DNA from: an uncultured Bacteroides sp.
GTDB lineage: Bacteria; Bacteroidota; Bacteroidia; Bacteroidales; Bacteroidaceae
Direction of reading: 5' to 3'
Assembly (NCBI RefSeq): GCF_963677715.1
Contig: NZ_OY782495.1
Coordinates: forward strand, 62,001-126,000
Length of the DNA stretch: 64,000 nt
Of the stretch, positions 54,762 through 61,606 are shown in pieces; within the stretch, counting starts at the first letter, position 1; every line of letters starts with the position of its first letter. Both the position numbers and the translations under genes were made by a program. Under the pieces are notes generated by a model. The model saw only the letters and a program-made list of their open reading frames with translations, had not been told where the DNA came from and ran no database searches.

Positions 54762-55097
54762 ATGGATAAACTCAATATTCTTTGGACAACAGACAATAAG
54801 GATACTATTTTTAACATGTTGTCAATGTATGCCACTAATTCTATTAGAAAGAACTGGTATGAACAGGTTAATGTTATCATTTGGGGGGCTTCAGCAAGGC
54901 TGGTCGGTCACGATGTGCAGGTGCAGACTGAAATTATGGAAATGCTGCACGCAGGGGTAACTATTGAAGCCTGTAAAGATTGCTGTGATAATTTTGGGGT
55001 TACGGAAATTTTAACTAAGCTTGGTGTAACAGTTCGTTATATGGGGGAACCGATGACTTCTTATATCAAGAAGGGAGAATATCTTATTACGGTGTAG
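54762..55097 (+). CDS. DsrE-family protein
   Basis: 111 residues: LNILWTTDNKDTIFNMLSMY, VIIWGASARLV, EIMEMLHAGVTIEACKDCCDNFGV, LGVTVRYMGEPMTSYI, as in DsrE/YchN-like small sulfur-relay proteins. The CKDCC segment supplies cysteines near the usual active position. One base pair separates it from the HigA-like gene, so they are co-transcribed, an odd pairing. Function unknown. Confidence 0.8.
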   Translation: MDKLNILWTTDNKDTIFNMLSMYATNSIRKNWYEQVNVIIWGASARLVGHDVQVQTEIMEMLHAGVTIEACKDCCDNFGVTEILTKLGVTVRYMGEPMTSYIKKGEYLITV

Positions 55098-55098
55098 T

Positions 55099-55416
55099 AT
55101 GAGCAAAGAGTTAAGGTTATACGCACCGACACATCCCGGGGATGTACTAAAAGATGAATTGCAAGCACGTGGAATCAGCCAAAAACGATTCGCGGAAATT
55201 ATATCTGTGTCATACACGATGTTGAATGAAATAATAAACTGTAAACGCCCTGTTAGTGCTGAAATGGCTTTGGTGCTAGAGGCCGCTTTAGGTATCAACG
55301 CATCGCTTTGGAACAATATGCAAAGCCGATATAACCTAGAAATGGCACGCCGAAATAAAGACAATACAGGAAAGTTAGAGACTATTAGAAAACTGTGTGC
55401 TTCGATAGCTCGGTAG
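55099..55416 (+). CDS. HigA-family XRE regulator without adjacent toxin
   Basis: 105 residues: PTHPGDVLKDELQARGISQKRFAE in part, then VSYTMLNEIINCKRPVSAEMAL and LGINASLWNNMQSRYNLE, a full HigA (VapI) antitoxin pattern. HigA is normally preceded by higB; here the upstream gene is DsrE-like and no HigB is seen. Either an orphan regulator or an antitoxin with a partner elsewhere. Last clear host gene before the tRNA remnant. Confidence 0.82.
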   Translation: MSKELRLYAPTHPGDVLKDELQARGISQKRFAEIISVSYTMLNEIINCKRPVSAEMALVLEAALGINASLWNNMQSRYNLEMARRNKDNTGKLETIRKLCASIAR

Positions 55417-55629
55417 CAAACTGCTTTACTTTAATATAGGAATACACGTCGTTTCGCTGGAACAACGGCTAAAGACAGTGCTATCATCATGTAAAAATTT
55501 CTTGGTACAAGCATCCGACAAGCACATATACCCAAATTTGGGACAAAATGCGCTTTTTTTAATTCATACATGGTTTTCACTATTTTCTGAAACCCCTTAT
55601 AACAGGGCGTTTCGCCTTTATAATTGCTG
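55417..55629. other. Intergenic region with a tRNA-type terminator, no gene seen
   Basis: No convincing coding frame. On the minus strand AGGCG-AAA-CGCC (within about 55602-55618) forms a small hairpin 3' of the tRNA remnant, as for a natural tRNA terminator, which supports the view that this is the original downstream flank of a host tRNA gene. Confidence 0.4.
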
Positions 55630-55671
55630 TGGAGAGTATCGGACTCGAACCGATCACCTTAACACTGCCAG
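55630..55671 (-). tRNA. 3' half of a tRNA gene (probably Ala-GGC); candidate attL
   Basis: On the minus strand from 55671: CTGGCAG (anticodon loop, U33, anticodon GGC), TGTTA stem half, AGGTG, T-arm ATCGG-TTCGAGT-CCGAT, acceptor half ACTCTCC and discriminator A. The bases 5' of the loop do not pair with TGTTA, so the 5' half is absent. Phage immunity genes begin about 140 bp further on. This is what a phage leaves at one end after integrating at an anticodon loop. The rebuilt whole tRNA would be at the other prophage end, outside the window. Confidence 0.6.
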
Positions 55672-55814
55672 ACTTTAGTAATATATATCCTTATTCCGTT
55701 GATTATTAATTCATTATATTGATTATTGTAATCTAAAAGATATGCGTTGGTAAATGCAATACTAAATGCTTGCTGTTTTTGTTTAATATTTTATTTATGA
55801 TAAAGACAATACTA

Positions 55815-56072
55815 TTATTTAGTAACTTTTATTTTCAAAGAAACAAATAACGTGATCATCATAGTTAATGCAGCAGGAAGCAAACTTCCCATAAAAGTTC
55901 CTATATAATATGAATCCTCAGATAGCCCCATCAATATGGATATTATTATATCTAACAATAAAGGGACAAAAATAGACACCAAAATCTTTATTGACCTATT
56001 CTTAGGATGATAGTACTTTGAAATAAAAATTCCAATAACTACAGCTATCACCATTGTTATAAATTGAAACAT
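55815..56072 (-). CDS. Small membrane protein at the prophage end
   Basis: 85 residues with three hydrophobic segments (FITMVIAVVIGIFISKYY, IKILVSIFVPLLLDIIISILM in part, FMGSLLPAALTMMITLFVSL). No family recognised. It lies between the candidate att site and the repressor gene, in the position where lysogenic phages carry conversion or exclusion genes. Role unknown. Confidence 0.55.
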   Translation of the reverse strand: MFQFITMVIAVVIGIFISKYYHPKNRSIKILVSIFVPLLLDIIISILMGLSEDSYYIGTFMGSLLPAALTMMITLFVSLKIKVTK

Positions 56073-56136
56073 ATTCCTATATCATTTAAATTATAAAATC
56101 CCTATCTTACCACTTTTTTAGTGAATAAATCTATAA

Positions 56137-56517
56137 TTACGCACTTTTCTCATTTTTTCTATCCCCGAGACGTAATTGCTCCCGGAGCAAATTGTTTTCA
56201 CCCTCTAAACGTCCTATCTCTTTATAAGATTCTTTCAGCTCATCCTTAAGAGACTTCACTTCATCCTTCAATCGGATATCCTCCGGGCTTGAATCAACTA
56301 CCGTTATGGGACCATCCTTCAACATGGAACCTTCACCAGTTAATAACCATTCGATGTTCAAATCAGGATATAATTTTATAATATCCTCCAACGTTTCTAA
56401 AGAGAAATTTTTTGTACTATTCAAATACCCATTACTCTTCCCTATTGATTCTAAAAACTTATATAATGGGATATTTTTACCCTTCAAATATTTTTTTATA
56501 TTGCTAGTGGTCTCCAT
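56137..56517 (-). CDS. Prophage XRE-type repressor with coiled-coil tail
   Basis: 126 residues. N-terminal helix-turn-helix (SNIKKYLKGKNIPLYKFLESI in part, IGKSNGYLNSTKNFSLETLEDI in part) ending in NIEWLLTGEGSML, a phrase typical of Bacteroides phage repressors, then a charged coiled coil (about 80-120). The S24 autocleavage domain of CI is absent, so induction must use another route. It is the second gene of a leftward pair and the probable binder of the 15-bp palindromes at 57051 and 57116. Confidence 0.75.
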   Translation of the reverse strand: METTSNIKKYLKGKNIPLYKFLESIGKSNGYLNSTKNFSLETLEDIIKLYPDLNIEWLLTGEGSMLKDGPITVVDSSPEDIRLKDEVKSLKDELKESYKEIGRLEGENNLLREQLRLGDRKNEKSA

Positions 56518-56526
56518 CTTTTTTAT

Positions 56527-57042
56527 CTATTTCCATAAAGTGCCAATCCAGAAAAATAAAGTCGCAATAAGCATCCATATCATTATATTATTAATTATGA
56601 ATTTATTTCTTTTTTCTCTTTTTCTTCTATCTAATTCGTGGATACACGCCTCTACTTTTTCTTTAGATAAATACCATGAATCAGAAAATGGGATATAGCA
56701 ACTCATTGAATTTACGGATCTAATTTCTTCTATATCTTTATCCAATAAACCAATAAACATATTCTTAATTATCAAATCTTTTTCTTTTTTCGCAATCCAC
56801 TCTTCTTTAAAGAATATATCCCTTAAACATGAATAACATTTAGCATAAATTCCAAAGAAAGCGACAATAAAAGCAACAAAAATAAATATGTCTATTGCAT
56901 TATATAAATAAGATTCATACCCTACATATATATGATTAGATAGAAATCTAAATACCAACCCCAATGCTATCGCTATTATTGAAATTGCAACAATACATAG
57001 CAAATAAAATGTGGTCTTTTTTATTTCTATTTTAGTTTTCAT
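56527..57042 (-). CDS. Prophage membrane protein, first gene of the immunity operon
   Basis: 171 residues. Two membrane helices near the N-terminus (TTFYLLCIVAISIIAIALGLVF in part and AIDIFIFVAFIVAFFGIYA) and one at the C-terminus (NIMIWMLIATLFFWIGTLW). The central part (KKEKDLIIKNMFIGLLDKDIEEI in part) is charged and cytoplasmic. Starts 9 bp from the first operator palindrome and ends 9 bp before the repressor gene. Could be an exclusion protein; no family recognised. Confidence 0.6.
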   Translation of the reverse strand: MKTKIEIKKTTFYLLCIVAISIIAIALGLVFRFLSNHIYVGYESYLYNAIDIFIFVAFIVAFFGIYAKCYSCLRDIFFKEEWIAKKEKDLIIKNMFIGLLDKDIEEIRSVNSMSCYIPFSDSWYLSKEKVEACIHELDRRKREKRNKFIINNIMIWMLIATLFFWIGTLWK

Positions 57043-57050
57043 TCACAGCG

Positions 57051-57065
57051 TATAGTTAAACTATA
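57051..57065. promoter_or_regulatory. Operator palindrome, copy 1
   Basis: TATAGTTAAACTATA, a perfect 15-bp palindrome, 9 bp upstream of the leftward immunity operon's first ATG. Identical to copy 2 at 57116. A weaker TTATACTATAA lies between them near 57080-57090. Confidence 0.75.
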
Positions 57066-57106
57066 CTAAAATAAAGCAGTTATACTATAATTTTAATCGC
57101 TTTATG

Positions 57107-57136
57107 TTGATTTATTATAGTTAAACTATATCTTTG
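57107..57136 (+). promoter_or_regulatory. Early promoter PR with overlapping operator (copy 2)
   Basis: TTG (57107-57109), 19 bp, TATCTTTG (57129-57136). The perfect palindrome TATAGTTAAACTATA at 57116-57130 fills the spacer and overlaps the first two bases of the -7 box, so a bound repressor would block the promoter. Copies 1 and 2 are 65 bp apart. Confidence 0.78.
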
Positions 57137-57165
57137 CAGCAGTTAGTTAGCAAATAATAAAAAAC

Positions 57166-57250
57166 GGATATAAAAATGGCTGTCATTACATAAGCAATGA
57201 TAACAAATAAATAACCGAAGGCAAATGTAATGGCTTTCATTTTTATATCC
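57166..57250 (+). promoter_or_regulatory. Long stem-loop in the early-mRNA leader
   Basis: GGATATAAAAATG (57166-57178) pairs with CATTTTTATATCC (57238-57250); after a 5/5 internal loop CATTACAT (57184-57191) pairs with ATGTAATG (57225-57232). The 33-nt apical loop and a five-codon frame starting at 57176 lie inside. The whole structure occupies the leader between the promoter and the first gene. Confidence 0.55.
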
Positions 57251-57270
57251 AAATAAATTAGTTAGAAAGT

Positions 57271-57492
57271 ATGGAACTAGAAAGAATTACAGTAAAAGAA
57301 CTGAGAAAAATTAAACCCGGGAACAAAAGGACTTACCGATTACCTGGACCGCGCGCACTGAACAATGCTAAGACCGTAACATCTTATGCCACTACGTCTT
57401 ATCCTGAACTCGGAGTGAAATACAAACTCACGACGAACAGAGCGGCCCTAGAGGTAACGATAGAAGCAATCTCTACCAAAGAAGTGCAGTAA
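57271..57492 (+). CDS. Small phage early protein, unknown
   Basis: 73 residues, basic (KELRKIKPGNKRTYRLPGPRALNN in part; SYPELGVKYKLTTNRA). No family recognised. First gene of the rightward early operon; its stop overlaps the next start by 1 bp, showing coupling. May be a DNA- or RNA-binding regulator given its charge, but this is only a guess. Confidence 0.6.
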   Translation: MELERITVKELRKIKPGNKRTYRLPGPRALNNAKTVTSYATTSYPELGVKYKLTTNRAALEVTIEAISTKEVQ

Positions 57493-57746
57493 TGCCATTC
57501 AAGGAAGGCGTAATAAGTAAGGAAGCTTTAAAACTGGAATCAATTTATGATGCCGTCGATAAAGTTTCAATTAGTAAGAACGATGCCATTAAAATAATTG
57601 GTAGAACGAAATTAGAGAGGCTAGTAGATCGAGGTCTCATACGAGTAGAAAAATCATCATCGAATAATCAGCATGCGAAATGGAAGTGTAACGCTTCCGA
57701 TGTGCTGAGAAATATTGAGAACTATGATTATGGTACAGATTTTTAA
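57492..57746 (+). CDS. Phage early protein with HTH-like segment
   Basis: 84 residues. SISKNDAIKIIGRTKLERLVDRGLI in part reads like a short helix-turn-helix followed by a wing (VEKSSSNNQHAKWKCNASDV). Overlaps the previous gene by 1 bp and the antirepressor start by 17 bp. Could be an excisionase-like or Cro-like factor; not assigned. Confidence 0.6.
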   Translation: MPFKEGVISKEALKLESIYDAVDKVSISKNDAIKIIGRTKLERLVDRGLIRVEKSSSNNQHAKWKCNASDVLRNIENYDYGTDF

Positions 57747-58482
57747 AAACGCACAGTTCGGCGAGATAAGAACCGCCGAATTAAATGGAGAACCGATCTT
57801 TTGTCTGGCGGATGTATGCAGCATCCTTGGGCTTACCTCAAAAGGAGTGGCACAGCGTTTATCAGACGGGGCAATTTCAAATTACCCCATAATCGACGCT
57901 CTAGGAAGAGAACAAATGGCCAACTTCGTAAATGAAGACGGCTTGTATGATGCGATCCTCGACAGTCGTAAACCTGAAGCTAAACAGTTTCGCAAATGGG
58001 TGACTTCCGAAATCCTTCCGTCTGTCCGGAAACATGGCGCATACCTCACTAAAGAAACAATCAATAAGGCCTTGACTGATCCTGACACTATAATTCAGCT
58101 CGCCATGCAGCTCAAGGAAGAGAGGGCGGAAAAAGAGAGGCTGTCGATGCAGAACGACCTACAAAGCAACCAGTTGAAATTATCAGCCCCAAAAGTACAG
58201 TACTTTGACACTGTACTTCAATCGAAGAGCACACATACCACTAACCAGATCGCGAAAGAATTAGGAATGAGCGCCGTCACTCTAAACAGAAAATTAAAGG
58301 ACTTAAATATCCAGTACTGGCAATCAGGCCAATGGCTACTTGCTCATCGATATCAGAATAAGGGCTATACTCAAAGCAGAACCTACCAATATACAGATTC
58401 ATGCGGAGCAATAAAAACCAATATGCTTACCGTATGGACGGAGGCTGGTAGATTAGCAATACATAAATGGATGGAACTATGA
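57730..58482 (+). CDS. Phage antirepressor, BRO-N + KilAC domains
   Basis: 250 residues from ATG 57730 (an in-frame TTG at 57715 and ATG at 57724 are weaker). BRO-N domain: GEIRTAELNGEPIFCLADVCSILG in part, RKPEAKQFRKWVTSEILPSVRKHG. KilAC domain in the second half: SQTTNQIAKELGMSAVTLNRKL-like and TNMLTVWTEAGRLAIHKWM. Such proteins counteract or replace repressors during phage switching. Its stop overlaps the next start (ATGA). Confidence 0.85.
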   Translation: MVQIFKNAQFGEIRTAELNGEPIFCLADVCSILGLTSKGVAQRLSDGAISNYPIIDALGREQMANFVNEDGLYDAILDSRKPEAKQFRKWVTSEILPSVRKHGAYLTKETINKALTDPDTIIQLAMQLKEERAEKERLSMQNDLQSNQLKLSAPKVQYFDTVLQSKSTHTTNQIAKELGMSAVTLNRKLKDLNIQYWQSGQWLLAHRYQNKGYTQSRTYQYTDSCGAIKTNMLTVWTEAGRLAIHKWMEL

Positions 58483-58694
58483 AAACAAAAAAAATATTAT
58501 TAGTAATCCTTTCAATAATACTTGTCTTTGCGTGCAGATATGCTGGCAGAGTTGAATTTACCGATGATGTGATAGGTTCTATGGACGACAGCACATATAA
58601 GATCGTGTTATCTGATCTGGGAGGGACGGCGACAGATGCTGAAATAGCAGCTTATTATGTAAAGTATCAAAAACATTACGATTCTATTAAGTAA
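58479..58694 (+). CDS. Small phage lipoprotein
   Basis: 71 residues from ATG 58479, which overlaps the antirepressor stop. Signal KILLVILSIILVFAC with lipid Cys19, then a short acidic mature part (DDVIGSMDDSTYKIVLSDLGG in part). A perfect 10-bp hairpin covers the stop codon (58687-58712). Might be a superinfection-exclusion lipoprotein; unproven. Confidence 0.6.
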   Translation: MKTKKILLVILSIILVFACRYAGRVEFTDDVIGSMDDSTYKIVLSDLGGTATDAEIAAYYVKYQKHYDSIK

Positions 58695-58712
58695 GCCAAA
58701 CCGCTTACTTAA
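58687..58712 (+). terminator. Hairpin over the lipoprotein stop codon
   Basis: TTAAGTAAGC (58687-58696) and GCTTACTTAA (58703-58712), perfect 10-bp stem with 6-nt loop CAAACC; no T-tract follows, so it may be a processing or stability element rather than a terminator. Confidence 0.45.
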
Positions 58713-58752
58713 TAACTAAGCCAAAAGGCAAGCGATCTTATTCTTATTGTAA

Positions 58753-58853
58753 AGCACGAACCGGCGAATTCATTACCCGGACGCAGTACTCACTCTGCTA
58801 GATTTCGTGTGACATAGAACGAAAGTTCGGCTAGATAAAAGTCTTATAAGACT
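58753..58853 (+). ncRNA. Possible structured RNA, three-way junction plus GNRA hairpin
   Basis: CACGAA (58755-58760) pairs with TTCGTG (58804-58809), enclosing hairpins CCGG/CCGG and GCAG/CTGC; next GAAC-GAAA-GTTC (58817-58828) with a GNRA loop and AGTCT-TATA-AGACT (58840-58853). No coding frame of note. Compact ordered stems suggest an RNA, but hand-found stems of 4-6 bp can be chance. Confidence 0.25.
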
Positions 58854-59001
58854 AGGGCACGATAATAGAATGCGTGAGCACCTCTATAAGATGTATTGAC
58901 AGCTTTAGATAATCCCGGTGTACTTTGATCGGTTATCCGGGAACAATGAAGCTCGTGAGAGCGATTAGTCATATCTATTTAGATTTAAAAGTTAGTAAAG
59001 C

Positions 59002-59023
59002 CCTGTACCAAGCGTGGTACAGG
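59002..59023 (+). other. Strong stem-loop before the tRNA-Leu-like gene
   Basis: CCTGTACCA (59002-59010) and TGGTACAGG (59015-59023) form a perfect 9-bp stem with loop AGCG, ending 6 bp before the tRNA-like 5' end. Could be a processing signal. A GCTC-GTGA-GAGC hairpin lies at 58951-58962. Confidence 0.45.
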
Positions 59024-59029
59024 CAAAAC

Positions 59030-59232
59030 GGAGAAGTGGCGGAATTGGTAGACGCTATTAGGGATATGAAAATCAGGAAAGTGGCTGTAGGTTTTCTGAG
59101 GGTGATGTCCAATCATTGTTCACATAAGAACCCCAAGATTGAAAAGTATAACGTACACTCTGGAGGTTGCAACCCTTTTCATAAAAATGATATGAGTGAA
59201 TCATTGTACAGGTTCAAGTCCTGTCTTCTCCA
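59030..59232 (+). tRNA. tRNA-Leu-like gene with about 120-nt insertion
   Basis: 5' part 59030-59056 is canonical tRNA-Leu: GGAGAAG acceptor, TG, GCG/CGC D-stem around GAATTGGTAGA. 3' part has a variable-arm-like AATGAT/ATCATT stem (59186-59205), T-arm ACAGG-TTCAAGT-CCTGT and CTTCTCC, which pairs perfectly with the 5' acceptor, then A. A normal tRNA-Leu is about 85 nt; this is 203 nt. No proper anticodon arm can be drawn and I could not match the insert to group I intron core motifs. Either an intron-bearing tRNA or a disrupted/mimic gene. Not a protein: the open frame across it is a typical tRNA artefact. Confidence 0.5.
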
Positions 59233-59303
59233 CGATAAATCCAACCCTGAAAATAATAGGACGCTCACTGGGGCAATGGTTGGCAGCCGGAAAGACGGCA
59301 CAC

Positions 59304-59385
59304 GGGCGGTTATATTTTCGTTGGCTGAAATTGCGGTGAGGTGCACCAATAATCCGTGAGGCTGGTTCGACTCCGGCACCGTCCA
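59304..59385 (+). tRNA. Second tRNA-like element, degenerate
   Basis: Acceptor GGGCGGT/ACCGTCC (one G-U), T8-A9, D-arm ATTT/AAAT with GG in the loop, and T-arm GCTGG-TTCGACT-CCGGC, discriminator A: 82 nt. The anticodon arm is poor (3 bp, no U33), so it is not a working standard tRNA. A stem CACGG (59301-59305)/CCGTG (59354-59358) is an alternative fold. A GGACGCT at about 59259 could be another 5' partner. Confidence 0.35.
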
Positions 59386-59433
59386 CAAGCCTTTAAAGAG
59401 AGTATAATTTAAAACAATTTTAAATATTTAATC

Positions 59434-60384
59434 ATGTTAGAAAGAATCCAAGTAAAAGTGGAAGAACTCAATTCCTTAGTACCTACTAAAATAGTAGAAC
59501 ATAAAGATGTTGAAAGAAAATTCGTACAAATGTACGACGCAATTTGGGGATCACGAATGGGTAGACAGATCTATGAAAAAGAAGTATTCAACTTTCAAAA
59601 AGTGCTCCGAGAAAACCCGTCAGTGGCCGAATGCAGCAAAATGTCCTTATATGGATGTTTTCTTGATATGGCCGTAAACGGGCTATCACTGGACAACACC
59701 TCTCACCCTCATTGTTATCTCATCCCTCGCAATGTAAAGACAGGACACAAAGATGCAAACAACCGTGATATATATGAGAAGAGAGCTAATGTATCCGTAA
59801 CCGGCTATGGTGAACTTACCATGCGTATGCGATGTGGGCAAATAAAATATGCCGATAATCCTGTAGTCATCTATGAAGGTGATATTTTTTCCGTTGGATT
59901 AGATAATGGAGTGAAGAAAATTACTTATTCAGCAAAGATTCCTCGTATATCGACAAAAGTAATAGGCGCCTTCATCCGAATTGTAAGAACAGACGGGTCA
60001 GAAGACTATCAATGGCTACTAGAAGGCGATATTCAACGCCTGGCAAACTATTCAGCACGAAGCAACGACTATTGGAAAGACGGACAAAAAATACAAGGAA
60101 AAGCAAACGCCTTGTATACGTCAAATCTATCAGGCATCGATCCGGGATTTCTTGAAAATAAAATGATCAAGCATGCTTTTGACGCTTATCCTAAAGTACG
60201 CACGGGCCAATTTACCATAATGGAAACAATCGAAGAAGAACCTACGGCAATAGATTACGGCATTGCGGAGGAAATTAATCAGGAACAAGAAGTAATCACT
60301 CCGTTCGGTCCAGAAGAACCGGAAACAGTACCTCCAACCATAACCCCTGAGGTTACTCAGGCAGATGAAGAAGACGGATTTTAA
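59434..60384 (+). CDS. recT: RecT-family single-strand annealing protein
   Basis: 316 residues. The RecT core shows in KMSLYGCFLDMAVNGLSLDN and PHCYLIPRNV, VSVTGYGELTMRMR and YWKDGQKIQGKANALYTSN; the acidic tail (about 250-316) is typical. It pairs complementary single strands in phage recombination, working with a RecE-like 5'-3' exonuclease, probably the PD-(D/E)XK protein two genes on. Confidence 0.88.
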   Translation: MLERIQVKVEELNSLVPTKIVEHKDVERKFVQMYDAIWGSRMGRQIYEKEVFNFQKVLRENPSVAECSKMSLYGCFLDMAVNGLSLDNTSHPHCYLIPRNVKTGHKDANNRDIYEKRANVSVTGYGELTMRMRCGQIKYADNPVVIYEGDIFSVGLDNGVKKITYSAKIPRISTKVIGAFIRIVRTDGSEDYQWLLEGDIQRLANYSARSNDYWKDGQKIQGKANALYTSNLSGIDPGFLENKMIKHAFDAYPKVRTGQFTIMETIEEEPTAIDYGIAEEINQEQEVITPFGPEEPETVPPTITPEVTQADEEDGF

Positions 60385-60405
60385 CATTAATAATAAATCA
60401 ACAAT

Positions 60406-61605
60406 ATGGCAACAGAATTAATAAAAGTGGAGGCATTTACCTCTATTATGCAAACGGCGCCCGATTCCCTTAACAGAAATCAAGCGTCAGTAGAAAATAG
60501 TAATAATGCAGGGCAAACACTTATCGATACGATAGAATCTTGCGGAGGAATGACGGACGAACTCGACGTTAAGGTGTCGGAATACCTCGGTAAGATACGA
60601 ATCACGAAAACAAAGATGGAGGAGCGTCGCAAACCCATCACGCAAATCTTTGATCAAGTTCGCAATGTCTTTACCACTCTGGAAAAGAACATCGACATAA
60701 AAGACAAAACCACCGTCCCCGGCAAACTGTCCTTTATGCGTGATCAATATGCCACCAAAAAATTGGAGGAAGAGAAAAAACGTAAAGCTGAGACTCTTCG
60801 CCGCCAGAATATTGAAAATGAAAAAGTGACCTACAAGGCATCCCTTGAAATGGCTATTAGCAGACATTTCAACGATTACTTTAATAGTAATTCCGCCCTT
60901 CTTTCTCAGATATGGAAAAGCCTCAACTATTCCAATTTTGCGGAGAAGGAGAATATAATCAGAGAGTGGTCGCTTATGTATCCGTCCGAACATTACAAGA
61001 TGTTTAGAGATACGGTTTCCACGTACTATCTTGATCCGATTACAAAAACCAATATCCAAACGGAAGTGGCCACTGGAAAATACGAAGCTTTGGTTCAGCA
61101 ATACAAATTCGACATGGAGGATTTGAGACAGTCTTTTATTGATCGTTTGCCATCACGACAAAAAGAGATCATGGAGATTGAAGCACTCCGTAAGGTCAAT
61201 GAACAAGAGGCCGAAAAAAAGGAGCATGAACGTAGGGAGCGTGAAGATATGGAACGCAAGCAACGCGAACTAGAAGCGGCTCAGGCACAAGCCAAACAAG
61301 AAGCTGTTTCGGCGGCAGCCGCGCAGGTCAGTCAGATGAACAATTTATTTGATGCATCGGCGGCAACCGTAACGTCAACCCCAGTTAAAGCTAAGGTAAC
61401 GGAAAAGATTCAAATACTTCACCCTGCTGGAATTCTTGAAATTTATCAAATGTGGTGGGCAGATGAAGGACAATCCCTCCCCATTGACGAACTTGAAAAG
61501 ATTCACAAGAAGATGATAACTTTCTGTGAAAAGAAAGCGAATAAGGACGATGAACATATCAAATCGAACTACATAAAATATGTGGACGACGTAAAAGCTA
61601 AATAA
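60406..61605 (+). CDS. Coiled-coil phage protein, unknown
   Basis: 399 residues between recT and the nuclease gene. N-terminal helical region (KVSEYLGKIRITKTKMEERRKPITQIFDQ in part), coiled coils around 120-160 and 260-310 (EKKEHERREREDMERKQREL), then a globular C-terminus (AGILEIYQMWWADEGQSLP). Resembles recombination-module accessory proteins of Bacteroides phages. Position suggests a role in recombination; no family named. Confidence 0.65.
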   Translation: MATELIKVEAFTSIMQTAPDSLNRNQASVENSNNAGQTLIDTIESCGGMTDELDVKVSEYLGKIRITKTKMEERRKPITQIFDQVRNVFTTLEKNIDIKDKTTVPGKLSFMRDQYATKKLEEEKKRKAETLRRQNIENEKVTYKASLEMAISRHFNDYFNSNSALLSQIWKSLNYSNFAEKENIIREWSLMYPSEHYKMFRDTVSTYYLDPITKTNIQTEVATGKYEALVQQYKFDMEDLRQSFIDRLPSRQKEIMEIEALRKVNEQEAEKKEHERREREDMERKQRELEAAQAQAKQEAVSAAAAQVSQMNNLFDASAATVTSTPVKAKVTEKIQILHPAGILEIYQMWWADEGQSLPIDELEKIHKKMITFCEKKANKDDEHIKSNYIKYVDDVKAK

Positions 61606-61606
61606 A

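Noticed and set aside
55478-55678. 66-codon open frame near the prophage end
   Set aside because: Its end (GEYRTRTDHLNTARL) is antisense reading of the tRNA 3' half; no other coding sign.
58755-58809. Hammerhead ribozyme
   Set aside because: Three-way junction is present but the CTGANGA and GAAA core sequences are not.
59056-59180. Group I intron in the tRNA-Leu-like gene
   Set aside because: Insert is short and I could not find P7 or the conserved Q/R/S core motifs; left open as an unknown insert.
58925-59359. 144-codon open frame across the phage non-coding island
   Set aside because: It reads through the tRNA-Leu-like gene and yields the typical tRNA-artefact phrase NGEVAELVDA; the opposite strand gives the classic T-arm artefacts too.
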